From positions 1 to 64,000 of the forward strand of contig JALNYZ010000021.1 in assembly GCA_023229575.1 (NCBI GenBank): a DNA stretch of 64,000 bases. The letters run 5' to 3'. Under the pieces are notes generated by a model. The model was not told where the DNA came from and did no database searches. It worked only from the letters and a program-made list of their open reading frames with translations. Numbering within the stretch: the first letter of the stretch is position 1; every line of letters starts with the position of its first letter. This document shows, one piece after another, positions 44,241-53,105 of this stretch. The translations under genes and the position numbers were made by a program. Source of the DNA: Prolixibacteraceae bacterium. GTDB taxonomy: Bacteria; Bacteroidota; Bacteroidia; Bacteroidales; Prolixibacteraceae.

Positions 44241-45905
44241 ATGAAGAATTTAGAGATTTATTGTGTCAATACTGGTACCAGCGACATCTTCCCGCTAGGA
44301 ACCACCCTCTCAGAAATTGCAAATAAAATGGGTATATCCCTGGTGGGTCCCATCTGCGGGGCCTACGTAAACAACAGGGTTAAACCGATGGATTTTGAGC
44401 TGGTCAAACCCAAGCGGATCGAATTTTTCGATTATGCCAATCGGGATGGACAGCGGCTCTACCTTCGCTCACTATCGTTCATCCTCTATGCCGCTGTCAA
44501 AAATCTTTGGCCGGAAGCAAAGCTGAAGATCGACCATGCCATCTCCAAAGGATATTATTGCAGGATAGAAGATCTTGACCATCCAATAATTGATGAAGAT
44601 ATCTGGCTGATAAAAGAGGAGATGAAAAACCTTATTTACCAAAATCTCCCAATCGAACGGAAGGCACTGCCAACAGAAAAGGCCATTGAACTATATGAAC
44701 AGGAAGGTCTTACCAGGAAAGCAGAACTTTTTAAAGGATATGGCCGATTGTATGCACCGATTTTTGAGTTGGGGGGGCATTACAATTTTTTCTATGGCCA
44801 TCAGCTCATCTCAACTGGACTTGTTGGCAAGTTTGGCCTGGAAAAATATTTCGACGGACTGCTCCTCCGTTTTCCCAGGCAGAACGATATGGATGAACTG
44901 GAGCCAGCCATCGAACAGGAGAAGTTGTTTGGAATTTTCAGGGAACACAAGCAACGTACCGCTCTTCTTGGGGTGAACGATATTTCCCACCTCAACCAGA
45001 TGACTGCCAGCGGTCGTGCAGGAGATGTGATAAAAGTATCTGAAGCGCTGCACGAAAAGAAGATTGCAGAAATCGCCAGCACCATCACCGAAAGACACGA
45101 CAAAGTTAACCTGGTTCTTATAGCTGGGCCATCAAGTTCAGGAAAAACAACTTTCAGCAAACGTCTCAGCGTACAATTGGCAGTCAATGGGTTACATGCC
45201 ATTCAAATCTCACTCGACGATTTTTTTGTGGACCGCGATCACACTCCCCTGGATGAAAATGGGGCATTCGACTTTGAAGCGCTCGAAGCGATCGACATCA
45301 AATACTTCAATCAAATTCTGGTCAAACTTATGAATGGCGAGAGGGTCGAAATGCCACGGTTTGACTTTCAATCGGGCGAAAGAACTTTCAAGGACGAATT
45401 CCTGCAAATGGACAAAGACCATATCCTGATCATTGAAGGCATTCACGGACTCAATCCAGGGTTGATCCCAATGATTGAACCTGAAAAATGCTACAAAATT
45501 TTCATCTCAGCTTTGACTCAAATCTCGATAGATGAACACACCTATGTGCCAACCACCGACAACAGGTTATTGCGGAGAATGATCAGGGATGCAAAATACA
45601 GGGGATACAGCGCCTCAACAACCATCCAGCGATGGCCAAGTGTGAGGCGCGGCGAAGAGAAATACATCTTCCCTTACCAGGAAAACGCCGATATCATCTT
45701 TAACTCTGCACTGGTTTATGAATTAGCTGTCTTGAAAAGATACGCAAATATCCTGCTAAAAACCGTCAAAGAGAATGAAGTCCAATATTCGGAAGCTGCC
45801 AGACTTATCGTATTTATCTCCTACTTCAGCTTTATTCCTGAGACAGAGATTCCACCAACATCTGTTCTGAGGGAATTTCTTGGAGGAAGCAGTTTCGACT
45901 ATTGA
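44241..45905 (+). CDS. Uridine kinase-like nucleoside kinase with TGS-like N-terminus
   Basis: 554 residues from the ATG at 44241. The N-terminus (about 1-60) is a TGS-like ubiquitin-fold domain (LGTTLSEIANKMGIS). Next comes a segment resembling the editing-associated second domain of threonyl-tRNA synthetase (about 65-220), here with GGHYNFFYGHQ. The C-terminal kinase of the phosphoribulokinase/uridine kinase family has the P-loop GPSSSGKT at 296-303 and DDFFVDRDHTPLDENG. It should phosphorylate uridine or a similar nucleoside; the exact substrate is unproved. The odd domain order is conserved in this family. It overlaps the convergent yceI-type gene by 7 bases. Confidence 0.88.
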   Translation: MKNLEIYCVNTGTSDIFPLGTTLSEIANKMGISLVGPICGAYVNNRVKPMDFELVKPKRIEFFDYANRDGQRLYLRSLSFILYAAVKNLWPEAKLKIDHAISKGYYCRIEDLDHPIIDEDIWLIKEEMKNLIYQNLPIERKALPTEKAIELYEQEGLTRKAELFKGYGRLYAPIFELGGHYNFFYGHQLISTGLVGKFGLEKYFDGLLLRFPRQNDMDELEPAIEQEKLFGIFREHKQRTALLGVNDISHLNQMTASGRAGDVIKVSEALHEKKIAEIASTITERHDKVNLVLIAGPSSSGKTTFSKRLSVQLAVNGLHAIQISLDDFFVDRDHTPLDENGAFDFEALEAIDIKYFNQILVKLMNGERVEMPRFDFQSGERTFKDEFLQMDKDHILIIEGIHGLNPGLIPMIEPEKCYKIFISALTQISIDEHTYVPTTDNRLLRRMIRDAKYRGYSASTTIQRWPSVRRGEEKYIFPYQENADIIFNSALVYELAVLKRYANILLKTVKENEVQYSEAARLIVFISYFSFIPETEIPPTSVLREFLGGSSFDY

Positions 45906-46441
45906 TAAACCACTTTGAAATCCAGCTTGAAATCATCGTTGGTACTGATTCCCATCAGCGAAGGTGGATCAACCTTGAATTGGGTCATCTTGAGCTGAAA
46001 ATTACCTGTGAAAGTCAGTTTATTGCCCTCTTTGGCAATCTTTCCCTTTAAAGCGACCGGCTGACTAATGCCATGAAAAGTCATGGTTCCTGATGATGTA
46101 AAATCACTGCCATCGATGGTTACAGAAGAACTTACAAAGGTGACATTCGGATATTTCAAGGCTTCTGTCGCCTCCATCATGTGAGAATCGCGGTTTGCAT
46201 TTTTGCTGTCGAAAGTTGAGACTTTTGCAGATACAGCCACCTGATAAATGGCGCTTCTGGCGTCATCGGTAAGGATAACGGAGTTTATCTCTTTGCTTTC
46301 GCCACTCCATGAATGTAACGGGTGGTTCATCGAATAGGTAATGGATGATTCTTCCTTTACATTACTTACCTTAACTTTATTTTGTGCAGATGCGCTGACA
46401 ACCAATACGAGGCAAATCAGCAGTAAACCAAGTTTTTTCAT
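45899..46441 (-). CDS. YceI-family periplasmic protein
   Basis: 180 residues with a signal peptide ending SASAQ. The YceI lipocalin-like fold is shown by ITYSMNHPLHSWSGESKEI, the DSHMMEATEALKYPNVTFVS block and GTMTFHGISQPVALKGKI. Family members bind isoprenoid-like lipids such as quinone precursors, and some neighbour cytochrome b561 genes. That fits the next gene on this strand, which has a b561-like His pattern. Its end overlaps the convergent kinase gene. Confidence 0.92.
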   Translation of the reverse strand: MKKLGLLLICLVLVVSASAQNKVKVSNVKEESSITYSMNHPLHSWSGESKEINSVILTDDARSAIYQVAVSAKVSTFDSKNANRDSHMMEATEALKYPNVTFVSSSVTIDGSDFTSSGTMTFHGISQPVALKGKIAKEGNKLTFTGNFQLKMTQFKVDPPSLMGISTNDDFKLDFKVVYQ

Positions 46442-46549
46442 ACTTTAATATTTTTGATATATTACGTTTCCCAGATAAGAAGGTTACCACACAACCAAAA
46501 CCATCTTAAAATCTATACGATTATCAGTATTCCCTAATGATTGTCGAAG

Positions 46550-46640
46550 TACTTTGCGTTCTTTGCTACAGTTTTGCGGCCTTTGCGTGACATTTTATTT
46601 CTCGCAAAGGCCGCAAAGTTTAATCGCAAAGGTCGCAAAG
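46550..46640. repeat. GCAAAGGTCGCAAAG inverted repeat (family C, copy 1)
   Basis: A 15-base arm TTTGCGGCCTTTGCG (46573-46587) is perfectly complementary to 46603-46617. Further copies CGCAAAGGTCGCAAAG reach the stop of the minus-strand gene at 46641. The same family lies between murG and murC at 57978-58058. Confidence 0.88.
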
Positions 46641-47288
46641 TTAGAACTTGATTACGATCATCGAAGCGGCAAAGGCTCCGAAAGCGGTATAGGCAGCCGC
46701 CCGGTGGTAGGGGCGAAGACTGGGATTTCCCCCCAGCGAACCTGCCAGTATATTTGTTGCTATCATCGCTGATAAATGGATGATTGCCAAACCGCGGTGC
46801 AGTTTGATGCTGCTGTACCCTTTTCTTTCGTTCAGCATTTTTGGCGGGGCAAAAAGCGACAAAGCCGCAGTACTGAAATAGCCGACGTTGACTGCGGCTG
46901 CCAATCCTTCGTGTGTATCTTTCAGACTTTGATAATTGGAACCTGTGGCGCTATAGAGCTTCGCTCCTACAATACCCTGTGCTACCATCCCTCCTAAAGT
47001 CAACATACCCATTACCTGGTGGGCGACCAACATGGTCCTTCTTACCTTCAATTCCTTCTGTCTTTTTTCGGGGGTCAGTTCAAAAACATTAAAATTGCGC
47101 ATCAATCCCTTTTCTCCCCAGAAAATCCGTTGGGTGAAAAGTATTTTATCGGGCAACAGCTTGGTCTTTTCGGGAGCTGTTTTGTTCATCTCTCCCAACA
47201 AATCAACTGTGGCAGTAGTGTCCTTCTGTGCATGCGATTTCAATGAAACCAATGAAACCAGTAACGTGATCAGTAATAATGCTCTCAT
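46641..47288 (-). CDS. Multi-helix membrane protein with b561-like histidine pattern
   Basis: 215 residues. The signal peptide ends SHAQ. A periplasmic stretch (about 22-85) is followed by about four hydrophobic helices. Conserved-looking histidines sit near the helices: VAHQVMGML, KDTHEGLA, KLHRGLAIIH and YHRAAAYTAFG. This spacing resembles cytochrome b561-type haem proteins, and the neighbouring YceI protein supports a quinone-linked redox role. Haem binding is inference; no CxxCH is present. The family is not one I can name. Its stop directly adjoins the family C repeat. Confidence 0.7.
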   Translation of the reverse strand: MRALLLITLLVSLVSLKSHAQKDTTATVDLLGEMNKTAPEKTKLLPDKILFTQRIFWGEKGLMRNFNVFELTPEKRQKELKVRRTMLVAHQVMGMLTLGGMVAQGIVGAKLYSATGSNYQSLKDTHEGLAAAVNVGYFSTAALSLFAPPKMLNERKGYSSIKLHRGLAIIHLSAMIATNILAGSLGGNPSLRPYHRAAAYTAFGAFAASMIVIKF

Positions 47289-47389
47289 GCTAATAAGCTA
47301 GATTTAAATTAAACAAAATGGTAAGTCAGGGATTTGAACGATCCAAACATACCAATTTTTTCGAAATAATAAAAAGCTGTGAAAAAGAT

Positions 47390-47839
47390 TTAACCCAACA
47401 GGCTCCTGACTTTCTCCGAAATCAGTTTTCCATCCACTTTACCGGCCAGTTCTTTGGTGGCAATACCCATCACCTTACCCATCTCTTTCATGGAGGTGGC
47501 CCCGCAAGCAGCAATAATGGCCTTAACCGCTGCAGTAAGTTCTTCCCCGCCCATCTGCCTGGGAAGAAATGCATCGTAAATTTTTACCTGGGCCATCTCG
47601 AAGTCGGCCAGATCAGACCGCTTCTGCTGGACATAGATTTCGGCAGAATCGCGTCCCTGTTTGGCGAGCTTCGATATTGCCCGGATGGCATCCTCATCGG
47701 AAAGTTCCTCTGCCCCGCTTTTGGCTGTTTTGGCTTCCAGCAATACCTTCTTGATGTTCCTCACGGCCTCTAGCCGCTCTTTATCACGCGCCAGCATGGC
47801 TGCACGGATGTCGTCGTTTACCTGATCAAATATTGACAT
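47390..47839 (-). CDS. yqeY: GatB/YqeY domain protein
   Basis: 149 residues, a stand-alone YqeY domain: MSIFDQVNDDIRAAMLARDK, the LEAVRNIKKVLLEAK helix and the terminal helical bundle with MGKVMGIATKELAGKVDG. The same domain forms the tRNA-binding tail of GatB amidotransferase; the free protein's role is unknown. It is usually found near ftsZ in Bacteroidota, but here a large sensor kinase gene lies between. The start ATG at 47839 is preceded, 10 bases away, by four GAGTTAT repeats. Confidence 0.93.
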   Translation of the reverse strand: MSIFDQVNDDIRAAMLARDKERLEAVRNIKKVLLEAKTAKSGAEELSDEDAIRAISKLAKQGRDSAEIYVQQKRSDLADFEMAQVKIYDAFLPRQMGGEELTAAVKAIIAACGATSMKEMGKVMGIATKELAGKVDGKLISEKVRSLLG

Positions 47840-47848
47840 ACCCTTTTT

Positions 47849-47876
47849 GAGTTATGAGTTATGAGTTATGAGTTAT
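47849..47876. repeat. Heptamer tandem repeat (GAGTTAT) x4
   Basis: Four exact units in the yqeY leader, close to the start codon. Related to the repeat upstream of rsmI at 23792-23831. Confidence 0.9.
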
Positions 47877-47906
47877 ACATTAAGACCGTTGACAATGTTA
47901 GGCAAA

Positions 47907-50900
47907 TCAATGCGGGCCTGATGACAAAAACTTATTTGCAGGCAAAGTAAAACAAAATATGCTTCCCTTTCCTATTTCACTTTCCACCCGTAATGCTCCT
48001 CCTTGTACCTCAATAAATTCCTTACAAAGGATCAGACCTAAACCGGTACTGGTTTCGCCATTGGTCCCTAACCGACTGGTATTTATCTCCAACCTGAAAA
48101 GATTATCCGTCATCTCCTTATTCATCCCAATGCCTTTATCCTCAACGGAAATCTCAACCATGTTATTGGAAATTGGCTTTGCCGAAACCCTTATTTGCCC
48201 ACCTTTGGATGTAAATTTCAGGGCATTTGAAACGAGGTTACGGAAGATTGTCTGAAGCATATTGATATCGGCAAAAACTGCTGCATTATCTGGAATATGA
48301 TCCACCAACTCAATCCCCTTGTTTTTGGCCGATTCCTCCATCATGGCCATGATTGGACCTGCAATGGTGCGGATTTGAACAATTTCCGGATTGAAAGGAA
48401 TGGATCCTTGTTGTAATTTTGCCCAACTCAGCAGATTTTCAAGAAGACTAAAAAGGTTGGAGGCCGAATTTCTCATGCTTACTGCAATCTCCTGAATCTC
48501 GGGCATCGACAAAATCGGCAGTTCTTCCGCCATAATTTGCGTTAGTCCCAAAAAGCTACTAAACGGGCTACGCAAGTCGTGCGCTATGATGGAAAAGAAT
48601 TTGTCCTTGGTGGCATTGAGTTCTGTCAGCTCGTTGTTCTTCCCCTCAATTTCTTCACTTTTTAATACATTGATTTCTAATTGTGCCCTAATTTCATCTC
48701 TTTGGGATTTAATTTTTTCATTTTGAATATTCAGTTCAGCATTCTTTCTGTCTATCTCTGCTGTACGATCCATGACAATCCACTCCAACCGTTCCTTATA
48801 TTTCCGCAAACGCAAAGTGTTCCACCTGACAATTCCCAATACGATCAATCCCAATAACAAGGCATCGATGCAAAAGGCCCACCAGGTGCGGTACCATGGA
48901 GGCAAAATATTGATGTAAAACTTTGCAACGATGCTTTCTTTATCATAAATGTTTTTGGCTTTAACGCTGAAAGTGTAAAAACCTTCATACAAATTGGTGT
49001 ATACTGCATTTCCTTCATTCGACCAAACTGACCATTCAGGTTTAAACCCTTCTAACTGATAGGAATATAGGGTTTTGCTTTCATCATCAAAAAATGGGGC
49101 TGAAAACTCAAATTTTAACTGGTTAAATTTGTAATCAAGTTTTTTTATCCCATCACCATCGGTTTTAGCTGGTAGAAGTGTTCCCTGATATACCACACTA
49201 TCAAGGCCCACGGTCACCTTACGGATTAAAGTGTAGAAATCGGTATCATAATCTTTTCTGTCAAGCCGTTCATCATACCTGAACAAACCCTCGCTACCAC
49301 CAATCCACACTACATCATTTTTATCTCTCAGAAAGCAATTTAAACTCATCTGAGGAATCCTGCGAAACGGTTTATATATCCAATCGTAACCCCCATTCAC
49401 ATTTGGCCTAAAAAAACCAAAATCCTGTTTTTCCCCATTGTACTGCAATACATAAATCCTTCCATCAGGTGACTCGTGCAGACTGGAAATATAATGGATG
49501 CTGTCGCACAATCTTTGGGATATATCGCAAGAAGGTTCAAAACGATGGTTCTGGGGATTGTGCATATACAAACCTTTTTGTGTCGCAAAGACTATCTTAC
49601 CTTTAATTATATAAGGAAACACAGTATGCAAAGATGGCAAACCATCTTTTTCTTTATATGTAACTACCTCTTTAGGATTCGTTATATCTGTATAGTTGGG
49701 AATTACTTTAATTACCCCTGAATCAGAAGTCCCCAGCCAGACAACACCGTTTTTATCTTCTGCAATGGCATATATATAACCATTTATACCTTTCCACTTC
49801 CCTTCCTCTTTCCATTTCCCTTTTTCGTAAACCAGTGAAATCAAAAAGGGTAAATCTGTGCTTATAATTCGATTCGGATTACCCGGGGACGCATAGAGTT
49901 TTAAGGCATGCTTACCGGAATGGATCAACTTGGCCTGATTGCCAGTAATTTCATAAATCCCGTTTTGCGTCCCGGCCAGCAAGATTTTTTTATTCCCGGG
50001 TGCAGTGTATTCCAATAGGTTCCAACACTGTCCAGCTGAGATACCTTCAACCGTCCGGGGTTGGTTATTTTCGAGATAATAAACATTATTTCCTGCCGCA
50101 ATGTAAACCCTGTTCCCGAATCTAATAACATCCCTGACATTACCCTTTAATCCGGCATTTTTATCCCAGTAGCTCCATGCCAAACTTTCCTCTGTTCGAC
50201 TGATACCATTCCCAAGTCCCAGCCACAAATTATGGCTTTTGGTGCTTTTGGCGCAAAGGACAGTGTTGTTCTGCAACAACCTGGTGTCATCCCATTTTTG
50301 CAGAATTTCACCTGATTTGGAGATTGTTATGAGCCCCTTTATTAAGCTTCCTAACGCGATTGTTTGACCAGGAAGTAAAGAGGCAGTGTATATGTCATTA
50401 TCTATCAGAAAATTGCTATTCTTAATAGGCAACATAGAAGCACAATCCATTCCTGTATTCTGCCAAAACAATCCTTTCGCACGGGTAACAATTAGCATTG
50501 TATCTTTAGAGACAGATAACGCATTGTTAAATGGTTTGTCTTTATAAAAATCATTTACCAAATCAAGGCTGTCATTGTTAGGAGTACCCAAACCTCGATT
50601 ACTTTCGTTAGCATACACTTTCCCATTGTGGGCTATAATTCCTGATAACCGGTTTCCTTGTTTTGGAGAATATGTCTTTATTGTTGGTTCTGGCAAAGGT
50701 GTGTATTCAAAAATTGCATCCGATGTCCAGAAATAAACTTTCCCCAACGAAAATTTTATTTGGAATACACCTCCAAATTTTAGTTCCTTGTTTAGAATCA
50801 GATACTTAAGACTTTTAAATTCTTCCTCACCCCGCTTATTGACCTTCAAATATCCAAAATCATCTTTAGCGCCCACATATACGATACAATTTGGGCCAAT

Positions 50901-51173
50901 GGCAAGCGAATAAACTACGGTTTTATTGATGGAAGGAAGGGTCGTCCATTTTTTCCCGTCGTATTCCAATATACCACCATTGGTGCCAAAATACATTATC
51001 CCGGTGGAATCCTGTTCAATAGCCAAAAACTGTGTAGAGTTGTTGTATTCAATGGGAGCATAGTTTCTGATAAAAGGAAAACCTATTTCCTGCGAATGGG
51101 CCGGAAAGTGAATACCTGAGAAAATAATAATGAACCTGAATACAATCTTCAGGTTTATTTTATTAAAAATCAT
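47907..51173 (-). CDS. Large sensor histidine kinase with two-component-type propeller
   Basis: 1088 residues from the ATG at 51173. The signal peptide (to about 28) is followed by a periplasmic beta-propeller of Reg_prop-type repeats (to about 690: LGTSDSGVIKV, VVWIGGSEGLFRYD), a Y_Y_Y domain (about 690-755), a membrane helix (about 764-783) and a coiled coil. Then come HisKA with H865 in FSIIAHDLRSPFSS, and HATPase with the N box (NLVSNALKFTSKGG) and G boxes (DKGIGMN, GLGLILCKEF). Unlike hybrid systems of this type, it lacks receiver and AraC domains, and no response regulator is nearby. Confidence 0.93.
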   Translation of the reverse strand: MIFNKINLKIVFRFIIIFSGIHFPAHSQEIGFPFIRNYAPIEYNNSTQFLAIEQDSTGIMYFGTNGGILEYDGKKWTTLPSINKTVVYSLAIGPNCIVYVGAKDDFGYLKVNKRGEEEFKSLKYLILNKELKFGGVFQIKFSLGKVYFWTSDAIFEYTPLPEPTIKTYSPKQGNRLSGIIAHNGKVYANESNRGLGTPNNDSLDLVNDFYKDKPFNNALSVSKDTMLIVTRAKGLFWQNTGMDCASMLPIKNSNFLIDNDIYTASLLPGQTIALGSLIKGLITISKSGEILQKWDDTRLLQNNTVLCAKSTKSHNLWLGLGNGISRTEESLAWSYWDKNAGLKGNVRDVIRFGNRVYIAAGNNVYYLENNQPRTVEGISAGQCWNLLEYTAPGNKKILLAGTQNGIYEITGNQAKLIHSGKHALKLYASPGNPNRIISTDLPFLISLVYEKGKWKEEGKWKGINGYIYAIAEDKNGVVWLGTSDSGVIKVIPNYTDITNPKEVVTYKEKDGLPSLHTVFPYIIKGKIVFATQKGLYMHNPQNHRFEPSCDISQRLCDSIHYISSLHESPDGRIYVLQYNGEKQDFGFFRPNVNGGYDWIYKPFRRIPQMSLNCFLRDKNDVVWIGGSEGLFRYDERLDRKDYDTDFYTLIRKVTVGLDSVVYQGTLLPAKTDGDGIKKLDYKFNQLKFEFSAPFFDDESKTLYSYQLEGFKPEWSVWSNEGNAVYTNLYEGFYTFSVKAKNIYDKESIVAKFYINILPPWYRTWWAFCIDALLLGLIVLGIVRWNTLRLRKYKERLEWIVMDRTAEIDRKNAELNIQNEKIKSQRDEIRAQLEINVLKSEEIEGKNNELTELNATKDKFFSIIAHDLRSPFSSFLGLTQIMAEELPILSMPEIQEIAVSMRNSASNLFSLLENLLSWAKLQQGSIPFNPEIVQIRTIAGPIMAMMEESAKNKGIELVDHIPDNAAVFADINMLQTIFRNLVSNALKFTSKGGQIRVSAKPISNNMVEISVEDKGIGMNKEMTDNLFRLEINTSRLGTNGETSTGLGLILCKEFIEVQGGALRVESEIGKGSIFCFTLPANKFLSSGPH

Positions 51174-51502
51174 TGGATAACTTTCATAAACCATTTGAAT
51201 AAACACTAGATCAATGCAAGAAAGTGTAGGATAATCTTGAGAATAACAAGGTCACATAAATATATAAGTCACTAACAATCACCTGCAAAGAACGAAGACC
51301 TTGTCGTTAGTAAGGAATATAAAACTACTTAAATAATTAATTTAATCATTGCATATACAAAAAAATCTCTCTGATTAGGAATAAAAGGGCTGATACATAT
51401 GGATATAAAAGACCAACGGCTGAAAATTGTTGCAGCCAGTCGGTGAAGGAATTATCTATTACGATATAAGATAATTGTACACAAAAAATTATACTTCTGA
51501 CA

Positions 51503-51552
51503 ATTAACTCATCAGCATATTAGCTAATCAGCAAATCAACACATCGGCACAT
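51503..51552. repeat. AATCAGCAAATCAACACATC repeat (family E, copy 2)
   Basis: Copies such as CATCAGCATATTAGC and AATCAGCAAATCAAC adjoin the stop of the downstream ftsZ. The same family lies at 23863-23900. The rest of the spacer (51174-51502) is AT-rich and shows no gene or hairpin. Confidence 0.8.
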
Positions 51553-52965
51553 TTAATCTGCTTTATCGTGCAAAAAGGAGTTGTTCTTCCTTAGCTTAAG
51601 ACCGTCTTCCGGATTATTCGTAATGGAATAGCGCGACATTGACTTGCCATTGTCTGCAATATTCCCGGGTTTCTGTTGTTTCATCCTGCGCCGTTCGAAG
51701 GCCGGAATTTTGGTCAGCTCGTTGATGTACTCCTCCGTCTGGTTGTAGAAATCGACGTGCATCACTTTTTTGACACCTTCCGGGGCTCCGGAGAATGGAT
51801 CAATCATTCGCTTGGGATAGAGCCGGTTAATGACCGACTCCTGTGGATCTTCCGTCCATTCATGTCCGCCTGTCTCCTCACCGGTGAAGAAGGTTTCCGG
51901 TTTTGAAGCGTGGTGATTGCTATCCATTACATCATCACCGATGGAGACCCTAACCTTCTCCTCCGCTATACCGGTCCTGAATTCAGGAATTGAGCTGCTC
52001 TTAAATCCGGTGGCTACCACTGTAACAGTCAGGGCATCACCGAGAGACGGGTCTACTGCAATGCCATGGATAAGGTCGGCATTGTTCCCGGCCATCTCCT
52101 GAACATATTCGTTGACCTGGTTTACCTCATCCATGGTGACTTCTTTCTCCTCGCCGGAGGTGATGTTGACCAGAATATTCCGGGCGCCACGGATATCGTT
52201 GTTGTTGAGCAGCGGAGAGTTAAGCGCCCCTTCGGCGGCTTTGCGCGCACGGTCTGAGCCGCTGAAGGTGGCGGACCCCATGATGGCTACCCCCGAATTT
52301 TGCATCACGGTACGGACATCTTCGAAGTCGACATTGATGAATCCTGTGCTGGTAATGATATCGGCGATACCCCTTGCTGCGGTGGCCAGTACGTCATCTG
52401 CCTTGGCAAAAGCCTTGGAAATGGGAAAATCACCGTAGATTTCGCGAATTCGCTCGTTGTTGATAATGAGCAATGAATCCACATGTCCCTCCATCTGCCG
52501 GATTCCTTCGATGGCCTGTTGGATACGCAATTTTCCTTCGTTGCGGAAAGGAAGCGTCACGATACCGATGGTGAGAATCTTGTTGGTGCGCGCCACCTCG
52601 GCGATAACGGGTGCGGCCCCGGTCCCGGTACCTCCTCCCATCCCTGCTGTAATAAAGACCATCTTTGTATTACCCGAAAAAATTGCTTCAATCTCTTCGA
52701 TATTTTCATTGGCCGAGGCGCATCCAACGGTGGGTTTGTTCCCCGCACCTCTTCCTTCAGTCAAGGCTGATCCTAACTGGACCTTAACAGGGACCGGACT
52801 CTTGAGCAGGTGTTGAACATCGGTGTTGCAGATAGCAAAATCAACATCCTTGATACCCTGCCGGTACATGTGGTTCACAGCGTTGCTGCCGCCACCGCCA
52901 ACCCCAACCACCTTGATGATGTTTTCTGAAGCCGTCGGCAAATCGAAGTCTATGAGATCTTTCAT
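51553..52965 (-). CDS. ftsZ: Cell division GTPase FtsZ, canonical copy
   Basis: 470 residues. The GTP-binding tubulin signature GGGTGTG lies in MVFITAGMGGGTGTGAAPV, and the T7 synergy loop is NVDFEDVRTVM. After the core, a variable linker leads to IPAFERRRMK (420-429), the peptide that binds FtsA and other partners. The extreme end NNSFLHDKAD matches what I recall from other Bacteroidota FtsZ proteins. This copy therefore looks like the ordinary ring-forming FtsZ. It follows another ftsZ by 140 bases, separated by a family B inverted repeat, and may have its own transcript control. Confidence 0.96.
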   Translation of the reverse strand: MKDLIDFDLPTASENIIKVVGVGGGGSNAVNHMYRQGIKDVDFAICNTDVQHLLKSPVPVKVQLGSALTEGRGAGNKPTVGCASANENIEEIEAIFSGNTKMVFITAGMGGGTGTGAAPVIAEVARTNKILTIGIVTLPFRNEGKLRIQQAIEGIRQMEGHVDSLLIINNERIREIYGDFPISKAFAKADDVLATAARGIADIITSTGFINVDFEDVRTVMQNSGVAIMGSATFSGSDRARKAAEGALNSPLLNNNDIRGARNILVNITSGEEKEVTMDEVNQVNEYVQEMAGNNADLIHGIAVDPSLGDALTVTVVATGFKSSSIPEFRTGIAEEKVRVSIGDDVMDSNHHASKPETFFTGEETGGHEWTEDPQESVINRLYPKRMIDPFSGAPEGVKKVMHVDFYNQTEEYINELTKIPAFERRRMKQQKPGNIADNGKSMSRYSITNNPEDGLKLRKNNSFLHDKAD

Positions 52966-52994
52966 AATATGTAAATTTATTCGTTTTTATCTAA

Positions 52995-53101
52995 AAGTGC
53001 CTAAAGTATTTAAAGTGCCTAGAGTGCCTAAAGTACTTACGCCGTGATGAAACAGTGTTTGGAGTCCCCAACTTTAGGCACTTTAGTCACTTTAGGCACT
53101 T
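52995..53101. repeat. Inverted GTGCCTAAAGT repeat element (family B, copy 2)
   Basis: Left arm about 52995-53033 and right arm about 53071-53101 are near-complementary arrays of AAGTGCCTAAAGT. They begin 5 bases after the stop of the upstream ftsZ and end 29 bases before the downstream ftsZ start. Confidence 0.88.
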
Positions 53102-53105
53102 CTTT

